Origin: Planctomycetota bacterium
GTDB taxonomy: Bacteria > Planctomycetota > UBA8742 > UBA2392
Direction of reading: 5' to 3'
NCBI GenBank assembly: GCA_016712285.1
Contig: JADJRK010000001.1
Span: 4,058,761 to 4,122,760 of the forward strand
DNA: 64,000 nt
Part shown: one piece after another, positions 41,864 to 51,573 of the stretch
Position numbering within the stretch: position 1 is the stretch's first letter
Layout of the letters: every line of letters begins with the position of its first letter
Notes under the pieces: generated by a model
What the model was told of the DNA's origin: nothing
The model's database searches: none
Seen by the model: the letters and a program-made list of their open reading frames with translations, nothing else
Program-made: the position numbers and the translations under genes

Positions 41864-43999
41864 ATGTCTCGCGTGACACGGCTGATCAATCGCAACGGGG
41901 AAGTGGTGCCCTTCCGGCGCTCGCGTGTCGTTCGTGCGATCCTTGCCGCGGTGCGGTCGTCGGGCAGCAAAGACGAGTGGGTCGCCGACAAGCTGGCCGA
42001 CATGGTGGTCTACTTTCTGGACAGCCTGCACGGTGAGCGCCCCACGCCACCGACCGCCGATGACGTAGACGACACCATTGAAAAAGCGCTGCTCAGCTCG
42101 CCGGATCTTTCCATCGTTGCGCAGGCCTTCATCTCGGGCCGCACGATGCGCCGCGAAATCGAACAGCTTGAAGTCGCAGGCACCGATACCGACGGCCCCC
42201 GCGTGTCGCAGTCAAGCCAGGGTGCAGGCGGCTGGAACCGCGTGCGCATCACGGCGGCGCTGATGCGCGAAAACGGTCTGGACTCGGCGCAGGCAGGCGC
42301 CGTGGCCGAGGCGGTCGAGAAGCGCGTGCTTGCGCTGGATGTGGCGCGCGTGACCACGGGCCTGATTCGTGAGCTGGCAGACGCAGAGCTGCTTTCGCGC
42401 GGCCTGATCAACGAGCCCAGCATTGTTTCCGTGCCGCGCTACGACCTTGAACAATGGATGTTTCCCGGCGACGACACCGACGCACAGCCGGTGGCCGGCC
42501 AGGCCGAGCTAGCCGATCGCGCAGGCCGCCGCGTGCTTGAAGCCTACACGCTGCAGAACATCATGGGCGGTGCGGCGCGCGATGCCCACGAGGACGGCAG
42601 CCTGCACTTTGAAGCGCTGCACGCGCCGGCCGCTGTGGTCGCGACACGGCTTGACGTGTGTGCGCTGCTGCGCGGCGGCGCCGGCTTTGGCATGCAGCGC
42701 ATGGCGCCCGAGTCCGCGGCTGGGCTCAGCGCTGCGTTTGCGCGAATTGCCGCGATGCTGCGCGACGCGGCGGCCTTTACCGCCGGGCCTGTGACGCTGA
42801 AAGGCTTTGACCGCGCCCTGGCTGGCCAAGTGGCCGAAAACGCCGAGGCCCTTGACCGCGGCCAGATGCAGGATGGTGTGCGTCTGCTGGCAGCATTGGC
42901 ACCGCAGGGGCTTGTCATCGAGTGCGGCCCGCCGGGCACATCGGCCCGCGACATAGTAACGCGCACGTTGATTGACGCACTCGCCGGCAGTGAGGGCGCG
43001 CTGCGCCGCCAGGTCGCGCTGGAGTTGACGGTCAGTGCCGGCGCCTTTGCCGACCCCGCGCGTCGCGCGCTGATCGAGCGTGCGGCATCTGCTGCCGCGT
43101 ATTGCGGCGTGCCGGTGTTTCGGCTGCGTGAGCCGGCAACCGGCGGCGGCGGCGGGCTGTTTGACGACACGGCGGGTCCGCCCCATGAAATTCTGCTGGC
43201 GCGCGTGGCGTTGAACATGATGCGACCGGCGCTGGACGCTACAGCCATGGACGTCGTGCTGGAGCGCCTGGACGCGGCCCTTGCCGTAGCCGCCAAGGGG
43301 CTGGCGTTGCGCGTGCGATATCTTGAGCGCGTGGCCATGCGCGACCTGGCGGAGCCCGCGCCGGCATCGGCCCGCATGTTCCGCGCACTGGTGGGGGGCT
43401 CGCGCGATGTCGGGGTTGCGCCCGTGGGATTGTGGCCTGCGGCGGTCAAGTTGTCGGGTGCAGCCGGAGAATCCGAGCCGCAGGTGCAGCGCGTGGCGCA
43501 GCAGTTGCTGAGTTATGCGGCCTTCAAGTTTCGTGAGCTTGCAGCGCGCGAAGGGCTTACGGGCCGCCTGTGCGGCCAGGCCGGTGAAGCGGCGTGCGGG
43601 CGCATGGCGGGACAGGATGCAGCAATATTGCAGCGCACAAACCCCGAGTCACCGCTGCGCGTGGCGCTGTCGCGCGAAGGCGCATACCAGCCGGGCGCCG
43701 GTGGCGACCCCGCGCGCGCGCTGGCCCAGCGCCTAGATGCCGAAGGTGCGCTGCACGCCCTGCTCGGCCGCGACGCCGAGGTAGTGGCCGAGGAATCGCT
43801 CACGGCGCAAGACGTCACACGCGTGCTGCGCGAGTGCCTGTCTGAGCGTGGCCCGCGCCCGGCACGATTTGCAGTCAGCATTCGCAGCCGCACCTGCCGT
43901 GATTGCGGCAACGCTTTCCCGGCCCATCGCGACGCCTGCCCGGTCTGCGGCAGCACCGCCTGGGCGTTGCCGCCGGGCCAGAAGTCGCTGTTCGGGTAG
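41864..43999 (+). CDS. ATP-cone protein resembling anaerobic ribonucleotide reductase but without glycyl-radical end
   Basis: A 711-aa protein. An ATP-cone allosteric domain covers about residues 1-95 (TRLINRNGEVVPFRRSRVVRAIL, shown by its first 20 residues). The middle is loosely NrdD-like: an AHEDGSLHFEAL segment, as in the AHxxGxIHxHD of class III reductases. The C terminus has a four-Cys zinc site, CRDCGNAFPAHRDACPVCG, as in NrdD. It stops 14 residues later with PPGQKSLFG, so the RVxGY glycyl-radical loop is missing. No nrdG activase is adjacent. It may be a regulator or a degenerate reductase subunit rather than an active enzyme. Start ATG 41864 is preferred over 41789. Confidence 0.55.
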   Translation: MSRVTRLINRNGEVVPFRRSRVVRAILAAVRSSGSKDEWVADKLADMVVYFLDSLHGERPTPPTADDVDDTIEKALLSSPDLSIVAQAFISGRTMRREIEQLEVAGTDTDGPRVSQSSQGAGGWNRVRITAALMRENGLDSAQAGAVAEAVEKRVLALDVARVTTGLIRELADAELLSRGLINEPSIVSVPRYDLEQWMFPGDDTDAQPVAGQAELADRAGRRVLEAYTLQNIMGGAARDAHEDGSLHFEALHAPAAVVATRLDVCALLRGGAGFGMQRMAPESAAGLSAAFARIAAMLRDAAAFTAGPVTLKGFDRALAGQVAENAEALDRGQMQDGVRLLAALAPQGLVIECGPPGTSARDIVTRTLIDALAGSEGALRRQVALELTVSAGAFADPARRALIERAASAAAYCGVPVFRLREPATGGGGGLFDDTAGPPHEILLARVALNMMRPALDATAMDVVLERLDAALAVAAKGLALRVRYLERVAMRDLAEPAPASARMFRALVGGSRDVGVAPVGLWPAAVKLSGAAGESEPQVQRVAQQLLSYAAFKFRELAAREGLTGRLCGQAGEAACGRMAGQDAAILQRTNPESPLRVALSREGAYQPGAGGDPARALAQRLDAEGALHALLGRDAEVVAEESLTAQDVTRVLRECLSERGPRPARFAVSIRSRTCRDCGNAFPAHRDACPVCGSTAWALPPGQKSLFG

Positions 44000-44060
44000 G
44001 TTACGGCGCGCCCAAACAGGCTATACTCGGGCTCCCTGCTCAGGCCCCTGGCGAGTTGAG

Positions 44061-45524
44061 ATGAAAGCAGTCCAACTTCTATCGCTGCTGTTTCTGCTGG
44101 CTGCATGCAGCACGCCGCCCACGAACAACAGCGCATCGACCGACGGTGGCGACACGGGCGAAGGCGGTTTCAAAGACACCCGCAACATCCCGCACAACGA
44201 AAAGACCGCACAGCAGTTCATTCGGCGCTTTGAGGGCCTGCGGGTGGGCCTGCTGAACTATTTCGACCCGACTGAAGTCGAGCTGGTCAATCGCCAGTTC
44301 ACTTGCGAAACCGTGGTCTTTCGTCTGAACAGCACCGGCGACACCGGTGCCCTGCATGGCGCAGCCGCGGACCTTGCCGCCGAGCTTGCGATCAAGCTGG
44401 GCTGGGAACACAGCCAGACAGCCACCAGCGAATCCATGGTCGAGTCGCACCTGGCGGTCGTGAGCATACGCTCGATCGGCATACCTGCCGGCGCGAAGCC
44501 CGGCGACATGATCCCGGTTGCCATTGAGCTGAAAGGCAACGCGACCGACATCCACGGCGGATACGTCTACACGACGCCCCTGAAGAACAGTGCCGGCCGC
44601 ACGGTCGCTATCTTGAAAGAGGGCTATCTGCCCTTTGACGTCAACCGTATGGAACCCGAGGATGTCACCGAGGACATGCGCCAAGATGCCAAGAACCTCG
44701 AGCGTCGCGAAGCAGCCAACGGCTCGTGGTTTCTGCTGCGCAAGGGCGTGACCATCCAGAAAACGGTGCTGTCGGACGACCTGTCGGCTGACCAGATCAT
44801 CCTGCCGCTGGTACGCAAAGTGAATGCAGAGGAAGTGGTGCGGACGTTGTCGTCTGACCTGATCCCGGATGTTGTCGCGGACATCAAGCGACAGATGGCC
44901 GAGATCGGCCTGCCCGCCAAGGTGGAAGATGAGCCCGGCAAAATCATCATCACGCCGCTGGGTGTGCGTGAAATCTCGCTGCAGCAGGTGTACGAGCGGG
45001 TAGAAGACCTGCGCGTTGAGCTGAAGCCCAAGAATCGCATCATTATCGTGTTCGACGACACGCTGTTCCGGGTGGCCATTTATGGCCCCGTAGCGCATCG
45101 TTTTCTCATCGACGGGCTGGCGCTGACCACCGACCCGTTCACCCGCGACAAGCCGAACGTTGACGCCTACCAGCTGCCCTTTCGCGTGAGTTGCCGCCTG
45201 CTGCAAAGGGCTGATCCCGGCCGCTCACGGCTGTTCGGCGTGCCCGACGCGGACAACCCGAACCCCGACGGCCACAAGGGGCGCGTGCGTCTTGCCTGGA
45301 GCCGCTGGAAAGACGGCAAGCAAATCGAGGAACAGACCGAAGAGCTGCCCACCAGCGATATCAGCGAAATCCTGCGCCACCTTTGGATCCGCGGCATGGG
45401 CCCGCGCGAAGTGCTCGCCTTTGTAGTGGAAGCCGAGGCGTCGTACGCAATCAATGCCGAGCTTGGCTTCAACCATCACAAGATCGACCTGGACCGCATC
45501 ACTGAGGCGAAACCGGGCGAATGA
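44061..45524 (+). CDS. FlgI-like (flagellar P-ring-related) lipoprotein
   Basis: A 487-aa protein with signal peptide and lipobox LLAAC (about residues 12-16). The region about 95-185 resembles flagellar P-ring protein FlgI: LNSTGDTG, then VVSIRSIGIPAGAKPGDMI, GGYVYTTPLKNSAGRTVA and ILKEGYLPF, in FlgI order. The rest is not FlgI-like and contains no known domain. Lipidation is unusual for FlgI. No flagellar gene is nearby, so a role in another envelope-spanning ring is possible. It lies 61 bp after the ATP-cone gene and could share its transcript. Confidence 0.6.
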   Translation: MKAVQLLSLLFLLAACSTPPTNNSASTDGGDTGEGGFKDTRNIPHNEKTAQQFIRRFEGLRVGLLNYFDPTEVELVNRQFTCETVVFRLNSTGDTGALHGAAADLAAELAIKLGWEHSQTATSESMVESHLAVVSIRSIGIPAGAKPGDMIPVAIELKGNATDIHGGYVYTTPLKNSAGRTVAILKEGYLPFDVNRMEPEDVTEDMRQDAKNLERREAANGSWFLLRKGVTIQKTVLSDDLSADQIILPLVRKVNAEEVVRTLSSDLIPDVVADIKRQMAEIGLPAKVEDEPGKIIITPLGVREISLQQVYERVEDLRVELKPKNRIIIVFDDTLFRVAIYGPVAHRFLIDGLALTTDPFTRDKPNVDAYQLPFRVSCRLLQRADPGRSRLFGVPDADNPNPDGHKGRVRLAWSRWKDGKQIEEQTEELPTSDISEILRHLWIRGMGPREVLAFVVEAEASYAINAELGFNHHKIDLDRITEAKPGE

Positions 45525-45699
45525 TCGCACAACTTGTCCACCTGGTATCCACGGCCGCCTGACACCCGTGAAGATGGTGTAAACTTTGACCCGGAAAGCC
45601 CTTCAATCGTGGGGTTTTGCCCAAAGAAAACCCGCCCTTCCCGTCGATACGCTAAAGATTGCCGGGGGTGGTGCCCCGGACTCTTTTGGCAGGTGGCCC

Positions 45700-48600
45700 A
45701 TGCGCATCGTCAGCCTTGAAATGGACGGCTTTAAGTCCTTTGGGCGGCACACGATCTTTGAATTCCCGGCCCCGATCACGGGTGTCGTCGGGCCCAACGG
45801 GTGCGGCAAGTCCAACGTCGTTGATGCCACGCGCTGGGTGCTGGGCGAAATGTCGCGCAAAGCGCTGCGGGCCAAAAGCAGCACGGACGTGATCTTTTCG
45901 GGCAGTGCCACACGCAAGCCGGCCCGCTACGCCGAAGTCAGCATCAGCTTCGACAACAGCGACAAGGTGCTGCCGTTTTCGAGCAAGATTGTCCGTGTGA
46001 CGCGCCGCCTCGAAAAGAACGGCGACAGCTTCTACCTGATCAACGGCGAGCCCGCCAAGCTGCGCGACGTGCGCGGGTTGTTCGAGGGCACTGGTGCCGC
46101 CATGAGCGCCTACAGCATCATGGAACAGGGCAAGATGGACGCCCTGCTGCAAAGCAAGCCCGAAGACCGCCGAGTGGTCTTTGAAGAAGCCGCCGGCATC
46201 GGCCAGATGCGCAAACAGCAGGAAATCGCGCAGGCCAAGCTGGTGATCGTTGACCAGAACCTCGACCGACTTAAAGACGTGCTGGCAGAAGTGAAGGGCC
46301 AGCTTCGCAAGATCAAGGCGCAGGCCGGACGCGCCCTGAAGTACACCGAGTTGAAAGAGCGCTGCCGCGTCATCCACGAGCAGCTTGGCTTGGCGGAGTT
46401 CGCACGCCTGGACGTCCAGCGCGAAGAGCTGCTGCAGGTGATCGCAGCCGCCGGCAAGCGCGAAGGTGCCATCCAGGCCGACCTTGCCAAGACGCGCATG
46501 GACCTCGAAGACGCCGAGACGAACCTGGCCGACGCCGAGCATGAAGAGCGCCGGCTGGCCGAGCGCATTCACAAGCTTGAGCTGGATATCCGCGCCGAAC
46601 AGAACAAGCGCGAACAGGCGCTGGCACGCGTGGACAGCCTGCAGCAGGCCATCCAGCGCGCGAAAGAATTGTCTGAACGTGTGCGCCAGCAGGTAAGTGG
46701 CCTCAAGCAGCGCCGCGAGAGCATCCAGACCGAAACCGAGCAGGGCCGCGCAGAAATGGCGGCACTGACCAAGCGGGTAAGCGAACTTGCACAGGCCGAG
46801 CAGGCCGCGCGCGCCGAAACAGAGTCGATGGAGGCGCAGCTCAAGGAGGTCCGCAACCATCTGCTGGATGCCATCGGCGAAGCCAACGGCGCATTGAACC
46901 AGCGCATGACGCTGGATGCCGAGTTGCGCGGCGCGCGCCGCCGCCTTGAGACACTTGAGGCGCGGGGCACAGAGGCAGCACGCGAGTTTGACGACGTCGC
47001 GACGCGCGCCAACGCAGCCAATGCGGCCAAGCATGAACAGGAAGAAGCACTCGCCGGCTTGAAGGCCGAGCTCGCCGAGCTGGACGCGCAGCTTGCGCCC
47101 ACGGCAAGCTCTGCCAACGACTTGCGCCAGCGCAAACACGCCCTTGAACTCAAGCGCGGCGCCAAACTTGAGCGCAAAGCCATGCTGGTCAGCATGGCCG
47201 AGCAGCGCCCGGGGCTTGATGACACCGCACGCGAATTGCTGGCAGACCCCGCGCGCTGTCAAAGCTTCGGTATCCTGGGCGTGATCGCTGACAATGTGCG
47301 CATCGACCTTGGCTTCGCCGCCGCCCTTGAACGCGTGCTGAAAGACCTTGGCAGCGCCATCGTGGTGGACCGGCTGGAGCAGGCGCACGACCTGTTTGAC
47401 TGGCTGGCGGGACGCGGCAGCAGCAACATCACGCTGATCGCGCGCGACCAGTTTTCCGCGCCGAAGAAGGCGCCACAGTTTCCCGGCGGCAAGGGCGTGA
47501 TTGGCCCGCTGCTGGACGAGGTGAAGGTCAACGACGGTTTTGCCGAGCTGCTGGGGGCGCTGGTCAGTGACGTGCTGCTGGTGGCTGACCGCAGCGTCGC
47601 GCGCCGCCTGATGAAAACAAGCGCGGGCTTTCGCATCGTGACGCCGACCGGCGAGATGTTCACGCTGCCGGGCGCATTCGCGCTGGCGGGCGGCGAGACC
47701 AACACCGGGCTGATCACGCAGCAGTCCGAGATTGACCGGCTGACGCGTGATTTGGGCGTGCTGGACACTGAAGTCGAAGAGACGGCAACGAAACTTGCCG
47801 ACGCGCTGACACGCCAGGAGCAACTGGCAGCCCGCGGCGTAGAGTTGCGTGCATCGATCTATGACGCGAGCATGGAGGCGGCTTCGCGCCGCGTTGCGCT
47901 TGAGTCGCTGAATCGCGAACACAAGCGCCTTGCTGAAGAGCAGGACGTGCTGCGCCGCGAACAGGCGCTGCTGCAAACGCAGGTCGAGCAGAGCCTGGCG
48001 CGCCACAGCGAACTGACCGAACAGATGGCCCGCGCCGAAGAAGAGAAGTCGCGCTGCGAGGGCGAACTGGCCCGCCTGAACGAAGATGCAGCCGCGCGCA
48101 GAGTCACACTGGCCGAGGCCCGCGACGCACTGACCGACGCCCGGGTCGATGAAGCCGCCCGCCGTACGCGCCTGGCGCAGTCGGAAGATTCGCTCAAGGG
48201 CATCGACAGCGCGCTGGCGCGCTATGCCGAAGAGCTGACCCGCAGTGCCGGCGAAGTCGAAACGCACGCCAAGGAAAGCCGCGGCCTGGAGCACGCGGCA
48301 GGCAGCAGCGTGGAAGTACAAGCCGAGCTTGAACGCGAGCAGGCCGAACTGAACGACCGTCGCAGCCAGGGCGGCGGCATGCTGGCCACCCGCCGCGCCG
48401 CCGTGGAGCAAGCCCGCGAGTACGCCACGGAACTGCAGGAGAAGCTGTACACCGAGCGCGAGAGCGTGCAGCAGGCGCGCATTGATGAAAACACGCTGTT
48501 CATGAAGATGGACTCGGTGCGGCGCCGCCTGTCTGAGCTGTACAACACCGACATCGACGGCCTGTACCGCGACTTTGACGCGCAACGAAGCGTGATTGAT

Positions 48601-49278
48601 GAATCGGCTTGCCGGCAGGAACTGGGCGTGGTCGAAGACCAGTTGCGCAAGCTCGGCAACGTCAATATGGAAGCGATGGACGAACTGAAGGAAACCGAAG
48701 AGCGCAACGACTTCTACAGCAAGCAGGAAAGCGACCTGCTGAAGGCCAAGCGCACGCTCGGCGACGCGATCGCGCGCATCGAGAACGAAACGCGGCGCAT
48801 GTTCCTGACGACGTTCGAAGCCATACGCACGAACTTCCAGCGCCTGTTCCGGCGGCTGTTCGGCGGCGGCAGCGCAGACATCATGCTCACGAACCCGGAA
48901 GACCCGCTCAACAGCGGCGTAGAAATCATCGCAAAGCCGCCGGGCAAAGAGGCGCTGCCGATTGCGATGCGCAGCGGCGGCGAACGCGCCATGATCAGCG
49001 TGGCGATGATGTTCGCCGTGTACGAGACGAACCCGGCGCCCTATGCGATCCTGGACGAGGTGGACGCGCCGCTGGATGAAGCCAACGTAGATCGCTTCTG
49101 CAGCGTGATTGAAGATTACGCCAAGGTCAGCCAGTTCATCATCATCACGCACCACAAGAAAACGATGGCGGCCTGTGACACGCTATACGGCGTCACAATG
49201 CAGGAACCCGGCACCAGCACCAAGGTCAGCGTGGATTTGCGCACTGCGGACACGGCGGAACTGGTGGCAAGCGCCTGA
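45700..49278 (+). CDS. smc: Chromosome segregation ATPase SMC
   Basis: The 1192-aa protein is a full SMC subunit, which with ScpA/ScpB organises and segregates chromosomes. Walker A is GPNGCGKSN (residues 31-39). Two long coiled coils flank a hinge at about 500-650 (LAGGETNTG region near its end). The C-terminal head has the signature SGGERAMISVAMMFA and Walker B YAILDEVDAPLDEANV. The ATG at 45700 begins the standard MRIVSLEMDGFKSFG. The longer frame to 45586 is not needed. The scpA/scpB genes are not in the window. A terminator follows. Confidence 0.97.
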   Translation: MRIVSLEMDGFKSFGRHTIFEFPAPITGVVGPNGCGKSNVVDATRWVLGEMSRKALRAKSSTDVIFSGSATRKPARYAEVSISFDNSDKVLPFSSKIVRVTRRLEKNGDSFYLINGEPAKLRDVRGLFEGTGAAMSAYSIMEQGKMDALLQSKPEDRRVVFEEAAGIGQMRKQQEIAQAKLVIVDQNLDRLKDVLAEVKGQLRKIKAQAGRALKYTELKERCRVIHEQLGLAEFARLDVQREELLQVIAAAGKREGAIQADLAKTRMDLEDAETNLADAEHEERRLAERIHKLELDIRAEQNKREQALARVDSLQQAIQRAKELSERVRQQVSGLKQRRESIQTETEQGRAEMAALTKRVSELAQAEQAARAETESMEAQLKEVRNHLLDAIGEANGALNQRMTLDAELRGARRRLETLEARGTEAAREFDDVATRANAANAAKHEQEEALAGLKAELAELDAQLAPTASSANDLRQRKHALELKRGAKLERKAMLVSMAEQRPGLDDTARELLADPARCQSFGILGVIADNVRIDLGFAAALERVLKDLGSAIVVDRLEQAHDLFDWLAGRGSSNITLIARDQFSAPKKAPQFPGGKGVIGPLLDEVKVNDGFAELLGALVSDVLLVADRSVARRLMKTSAGFRIVTPTGEMFTLPGAFALAGGETNTGLITQQSEIDRLTRDLGVLDTEVEETATKLADALTRQEQLAARGVELRASIYDASMEAASRRVALESLNREHKRLAEEQDVLRREQALLQTQVEQSLARHSELTEQMARAEEEKSRCEGELARLNEDAAARRVTLAEARDALTDARVDEAARRTRLAQSEDSLKGIDSALARYAEELTRSAGEVETHAKESRGLEHAAGSSVEVQAELEREQAELNDRRSQGGGMLATRRAAVEQAREYATELQEKLYTERESVQQARIDENTLFMKMDSVRRRLSELYNTDIDGLYRDFDAQRSVIDESACRQELGVVEDQLRKLGNVNMEAMDELKETEERNDFYSKQESDLLKAKRTLGDAIARIENETRRMFLTTFEAIRTNFQRLFRRLFGGGSADIMLTNPEDPLNSGVEIIAKPPGKEALPIAMRSGGERAMISVAMMFAVYETNPAPYAILDEVDAPLDEANVDRFCSVIEDYAKVSQFIIITHHKKTMAACDTLYGVTMQEPGTSTKVSVDLRTADTAELVASA

Positions 49279-49294
49279 GAATGATTGCGTTGCC

Positions 49295-49320
49295 AAGCCC
49301 GCGACTTCCGTCGCGGGCTT
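49295..49320 (+). terminator. Rho-independent terminator
   Basis: A perfect 10-bp stem AAGCCCGCGA/TCGCGGGCTT with loop CTTCCG lies 16 bp after smc; a short T-poor tail (TCAATTG) follows. It separates smc from the methyltransferase gene. Confidence 0.78.
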
Positions 49321-49341
49321 TCAATTGTACGCTCCGGCCCC

Positions 49342-50130
49342 ATGGAAAAACTCTCCAAGGCTCGCAGCAAAGAACTTCGCGCGCTCAAGTTGCGCAAGTC
49401 GCGCGACGAGCTTGGCCTGTACGTCGCCGAGGGCCCGCTGCTGCTGGAAGAGGCGCTCAAGGCCGGCGTGTTCCCGCGCTATGTGGTCACTTGCGATGAG
49501 TTGATGGAAGGCACCCGCGACAAGATCAGCGCGCTGGTGCAGAAGTGCATTTCCGAACAGGTCGAGTGTTTCAGCAGCGACGCCGGCGAGTTCATGAACG
49601 CCAGCGACACCGTCAACAGCCAGGGCCTGCTGGCGATCTTTGGCTTGCCCGTCTACGACCTGAACGCGCTGCTGCTCAAGCCGCGGCTGACCCTGCTGGT
49701 GCTGGATAACGTGCGCGACCCCGGCAACCTGGGCACAATCATGCGCCAGGCGGCGGCGTTTGACTGCGACGGCCTGCTGCTGCTCAAGGGCTGTGTCGAC
49801 GCCTACAACCACAAGGCCGTGCGCGCCAGCATGGGCGGCGTGTTCCATGTGCCGGTGTTCAATGACCTGACGCCCGAGGACGTGATCGAGAAACTCTCGG
49901 GCACCGGTGTCTGGCCCTACGTCACGGGCACCAAGGGCAAGAATGCATTTGAGGTCAGCTACCCGCCAAAGACGGCGTTCATCATCGGCGGCGAAAGCGA
50001 AGGCGTGCAGCCGTTCTGGGGCGACCACGAAGTAATCCAGGTAAGCATTCCGCAGACGGCAAAGGTGGAAAGCCTGAATGCAGCCGTTGCCGCCAGCATC
50101 CTGCTCGCGTACCGGTACCAGGCGCGCTAG
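49342..50130 (+). CDS. TrmH/SpoU-family RNA 2'-O-methyltransferase
   Basis: A 262-aa SPOUT methyltransferase that methylates a ribose 2'-OH in rRNA or tRNA. It has an N-terminal substrate-binding domain (KSRDELGLYVAEGPLLLEEA) and a knotted catalytic domain with motif 1 VLDNVRDPGNLGTIMRQA, motif 2 FIIGGESEGV and motif 3 SIPQTAKVESLNAAVAASI. The exact RNA target cannot be told. The start ATG at 49342 follows the smc terminator by 22 bp. It ends 4 bp from the convergent HPr gene. Confidence 0.95.
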   Translation: MEKLSKARSKELRALKLRKSRDELGLYVAEGPLLLEEALKAGVFPRYVVTCDELMEGTRDKISALVQKCISEQVECFSSDAGEFMNASDTVNSQGLLAIFGLPVYDLNALLLKPRLTLLVLDNVRDPGNLGTIMRQAAAFDCDGLLLLKGCVDAYNHKAVRASMGGVFHVPVFNDLTPEDVIEKLSGTGVWPYVTGTKGKNAFEVSYPPKTAFIIGGESEGVQPFWGDHEVIQVSIPQTAKVESLNAAVAASILLAYRYQAR

Positions 50131-50134
50131 GTAC

Positions 50135-50410
50135 CTACTCTTCGCCAAGAAAGAACTTGTTCTTGAACAGCTCGACCAGGCTGGTGACTGCCGCATCGGC
50201 GTCGCTGCCTTCGGCCTCGACCTTCAAGCGCGTGCCTTTTTCCGCGGCGAGCATGATGACGTCGATGATCGACTTGGCGTTGCAGCGGTGGTCGCCCTTG
50301 ATCAGGTACACTTCAGACGCGAACTTCGACGCCGTCTCAATCACCTTCATCGCCGGCCGCTGGTGCAGGCCGTACTTGTTCAGCAGCTCGACTTCGGCGG
50401 TTGCGGACAT
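50135..50410 (-). CDS. HPr-family phosphocarrier protein
   Basis: A 91-aa HPr. The phospho-accepting histidine is H16 in GLHQRPA (usual GLHARPA), and the regulatory serine is kept as S47 in NAKSIIDVIM. This suggests both PEP-dependent (His) and HPr-kinase (Ser) phosphorylation. It lies downstream of yvcK on the same strand (75 bp). The yvcK-HPr order resembles the yvcK-yvcL-crh locus of Bacillus. No sugar PTS genes are in the window, so a regulatory role is likely. Confidence 0.92.
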   Translation of the reverse strand: MSATAEVELLNKYGLHQRPAMKVIETASKFASEVYLIKGDHRCNAKSIIDVIMLAAEKGTRLKVEAEGSDADAAVTSLVELFKNKFFLGEE

Positions 50411-50485
50411 AGTTGACAGTGTATGTATGGGCGTGCGGCGTTGGAATCAAGGGACTTGCGACTTGTGGTTTTGCGGCATCAAGGC

Positions 50486-51487
50486 TTAGCCGGCTTTGGC
50501 CTTGTCTCGCCCGATGTCGCGAAACACCTGAAGGCACAACTCGGCCAGCCGGGCGGGGTGGTGGCGCACGACGTGGTCGGCGCTGACCAGGTCGCCGGTC
50601 ACCAGCCGCGGGCTGCCGGCAAGCTGGCTCAGTTTTGCCAGGTCGGCTTCCACGGGCACCGAGTTTTCGGCTGCATAGGCCTGCCGCAGCCGGTCAGGGA
50701 TCGCGCCGGTATTCACAACCACGAAGTCAAGCAAAGCGTTGCCGGTGTGCTCAATAATCACTTCGACATGTCGGCTGGCTGTGAAGCCCTGGGTTTCGCC
50801 GGGCTGGGTCATGATGTTGCAGACGTAGCCCACGACCGCGCCGGTTTTCAGCAGGGCGTTGCGGATATCCGGGATCAGCAGGTTGGGCAGTACGCTGGTG
50901 TAAAGGCTGCCGGGGCCCAGCAGCACAAGGTCGGCGGCCATGATGGCGTCTACCACATCGTGGGCTGCAGGCGCATCTTCTGGCTTGATCGCCAGTCGTT
51001 TGACCAGCTTATTGACCTTGCCGACGAGTGACTCGCCGGTGGTCTTGCTGCCGTCGTCGTGCTCGGCGATCAGGCTCAGCTTGACGGTCGTTGCCGGCAG
51101 CACGCGACCGCGCACATTCAGCACGCGGTTGGCTTCGCGCACGGCCTGCTCGAAGTCGCCGGTCACTTTGGTCATGGCGGCAAGAAAGATGTTGCCGAAG
51201 GGGTGGCCCTTGAGGTCGCCCTCTTCGAAGCGGTACTGGAACAGTTTCTCAAGCACCGGGCCGGCATCGCTCAGCGCGGCCAGGCAGTTGCGAATGTCCC
51301 CGGGGGGCAACATGCCGAACTCTTTGCGAAAGCGCCCGCTGCTGCCGCCGTCATCAGCCACGGTGACGATGGCTGTCAGCTTGTCGGTGTGTTCTTTCAG
51401 TCCCCGCAGCAGGCCGCTGGCGCCGGTGCCGCCGCCGATGGCGACGACGCTGGCGGAACGGCGGAACAGTCGTGGAAACAGTGCCAT
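50486..51487 (-). CDS. yvcK: YvcK/CofD-like gluconeogenesis factor
   Basis: A 333-aa YvcK protein of the CofD-like fold. The nucleotide-binding motif is AIGGGTGASGLLRGL near the N terminus, followed by VADDGGSSGRFR and GDIRNCLAAL. YvcK binds UDP-sugars and is needed for growth on gluconeogenic carbon sources and for wall synthesis in Gram-positive bacteria. The start ATG is at 51487. It lies between HPF and HPr genes on the same strand, so the three may be one operon. rapZ (yvcJ) is not adjacent. Confidence 0.95.
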   Translation of the reverse strand: MALFPRLFRRSASVVAIGGGTGASGLLRGLKEHTDKLTAIVTVADDGGSSGRFRKEFGMLPPGDIRNCLAALSDAGPVLEKLFQYRFEEGDLKGHPFGNIFLAAMTKVTGDFEQAVREANRVLNVRGRVLPATTVKLSLIAEHDDGSKTTGESLVGKVNKLVKRLAIKPEDAPAAHDVVDAIMAADLVLLGPGSLYTSVLPNLLIPDIRNALLKTGAVVGYVCNIMTQPGETQGFTASRHVEVIIEHTGNALLDFVVVNTGAIPDRLRQAYAAENSVPVEADLAKLSQLAGSPRLVTGDLVSADHVVRHHPARLAELCLQVFRDIGRDKAKAG

Positions 51488-51573
51488 CGGCAACCGATGC
51501 GGGATTCGGGCATCCGTCTGCAATGCCCATAAGAGACCTGGGATGCTGTCCGGTAGAGTGAAACTCTGCCCGA

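Noticed and set aside
45652..49155. Very long antisense open frame (1167 codons) opposite smc
   Set aside because: It lies fully opposite an unmistakable smc gene; long antisense frames are usual in high-GC DNA. The product is Ala/Arg/Gln-rich and has no domain.
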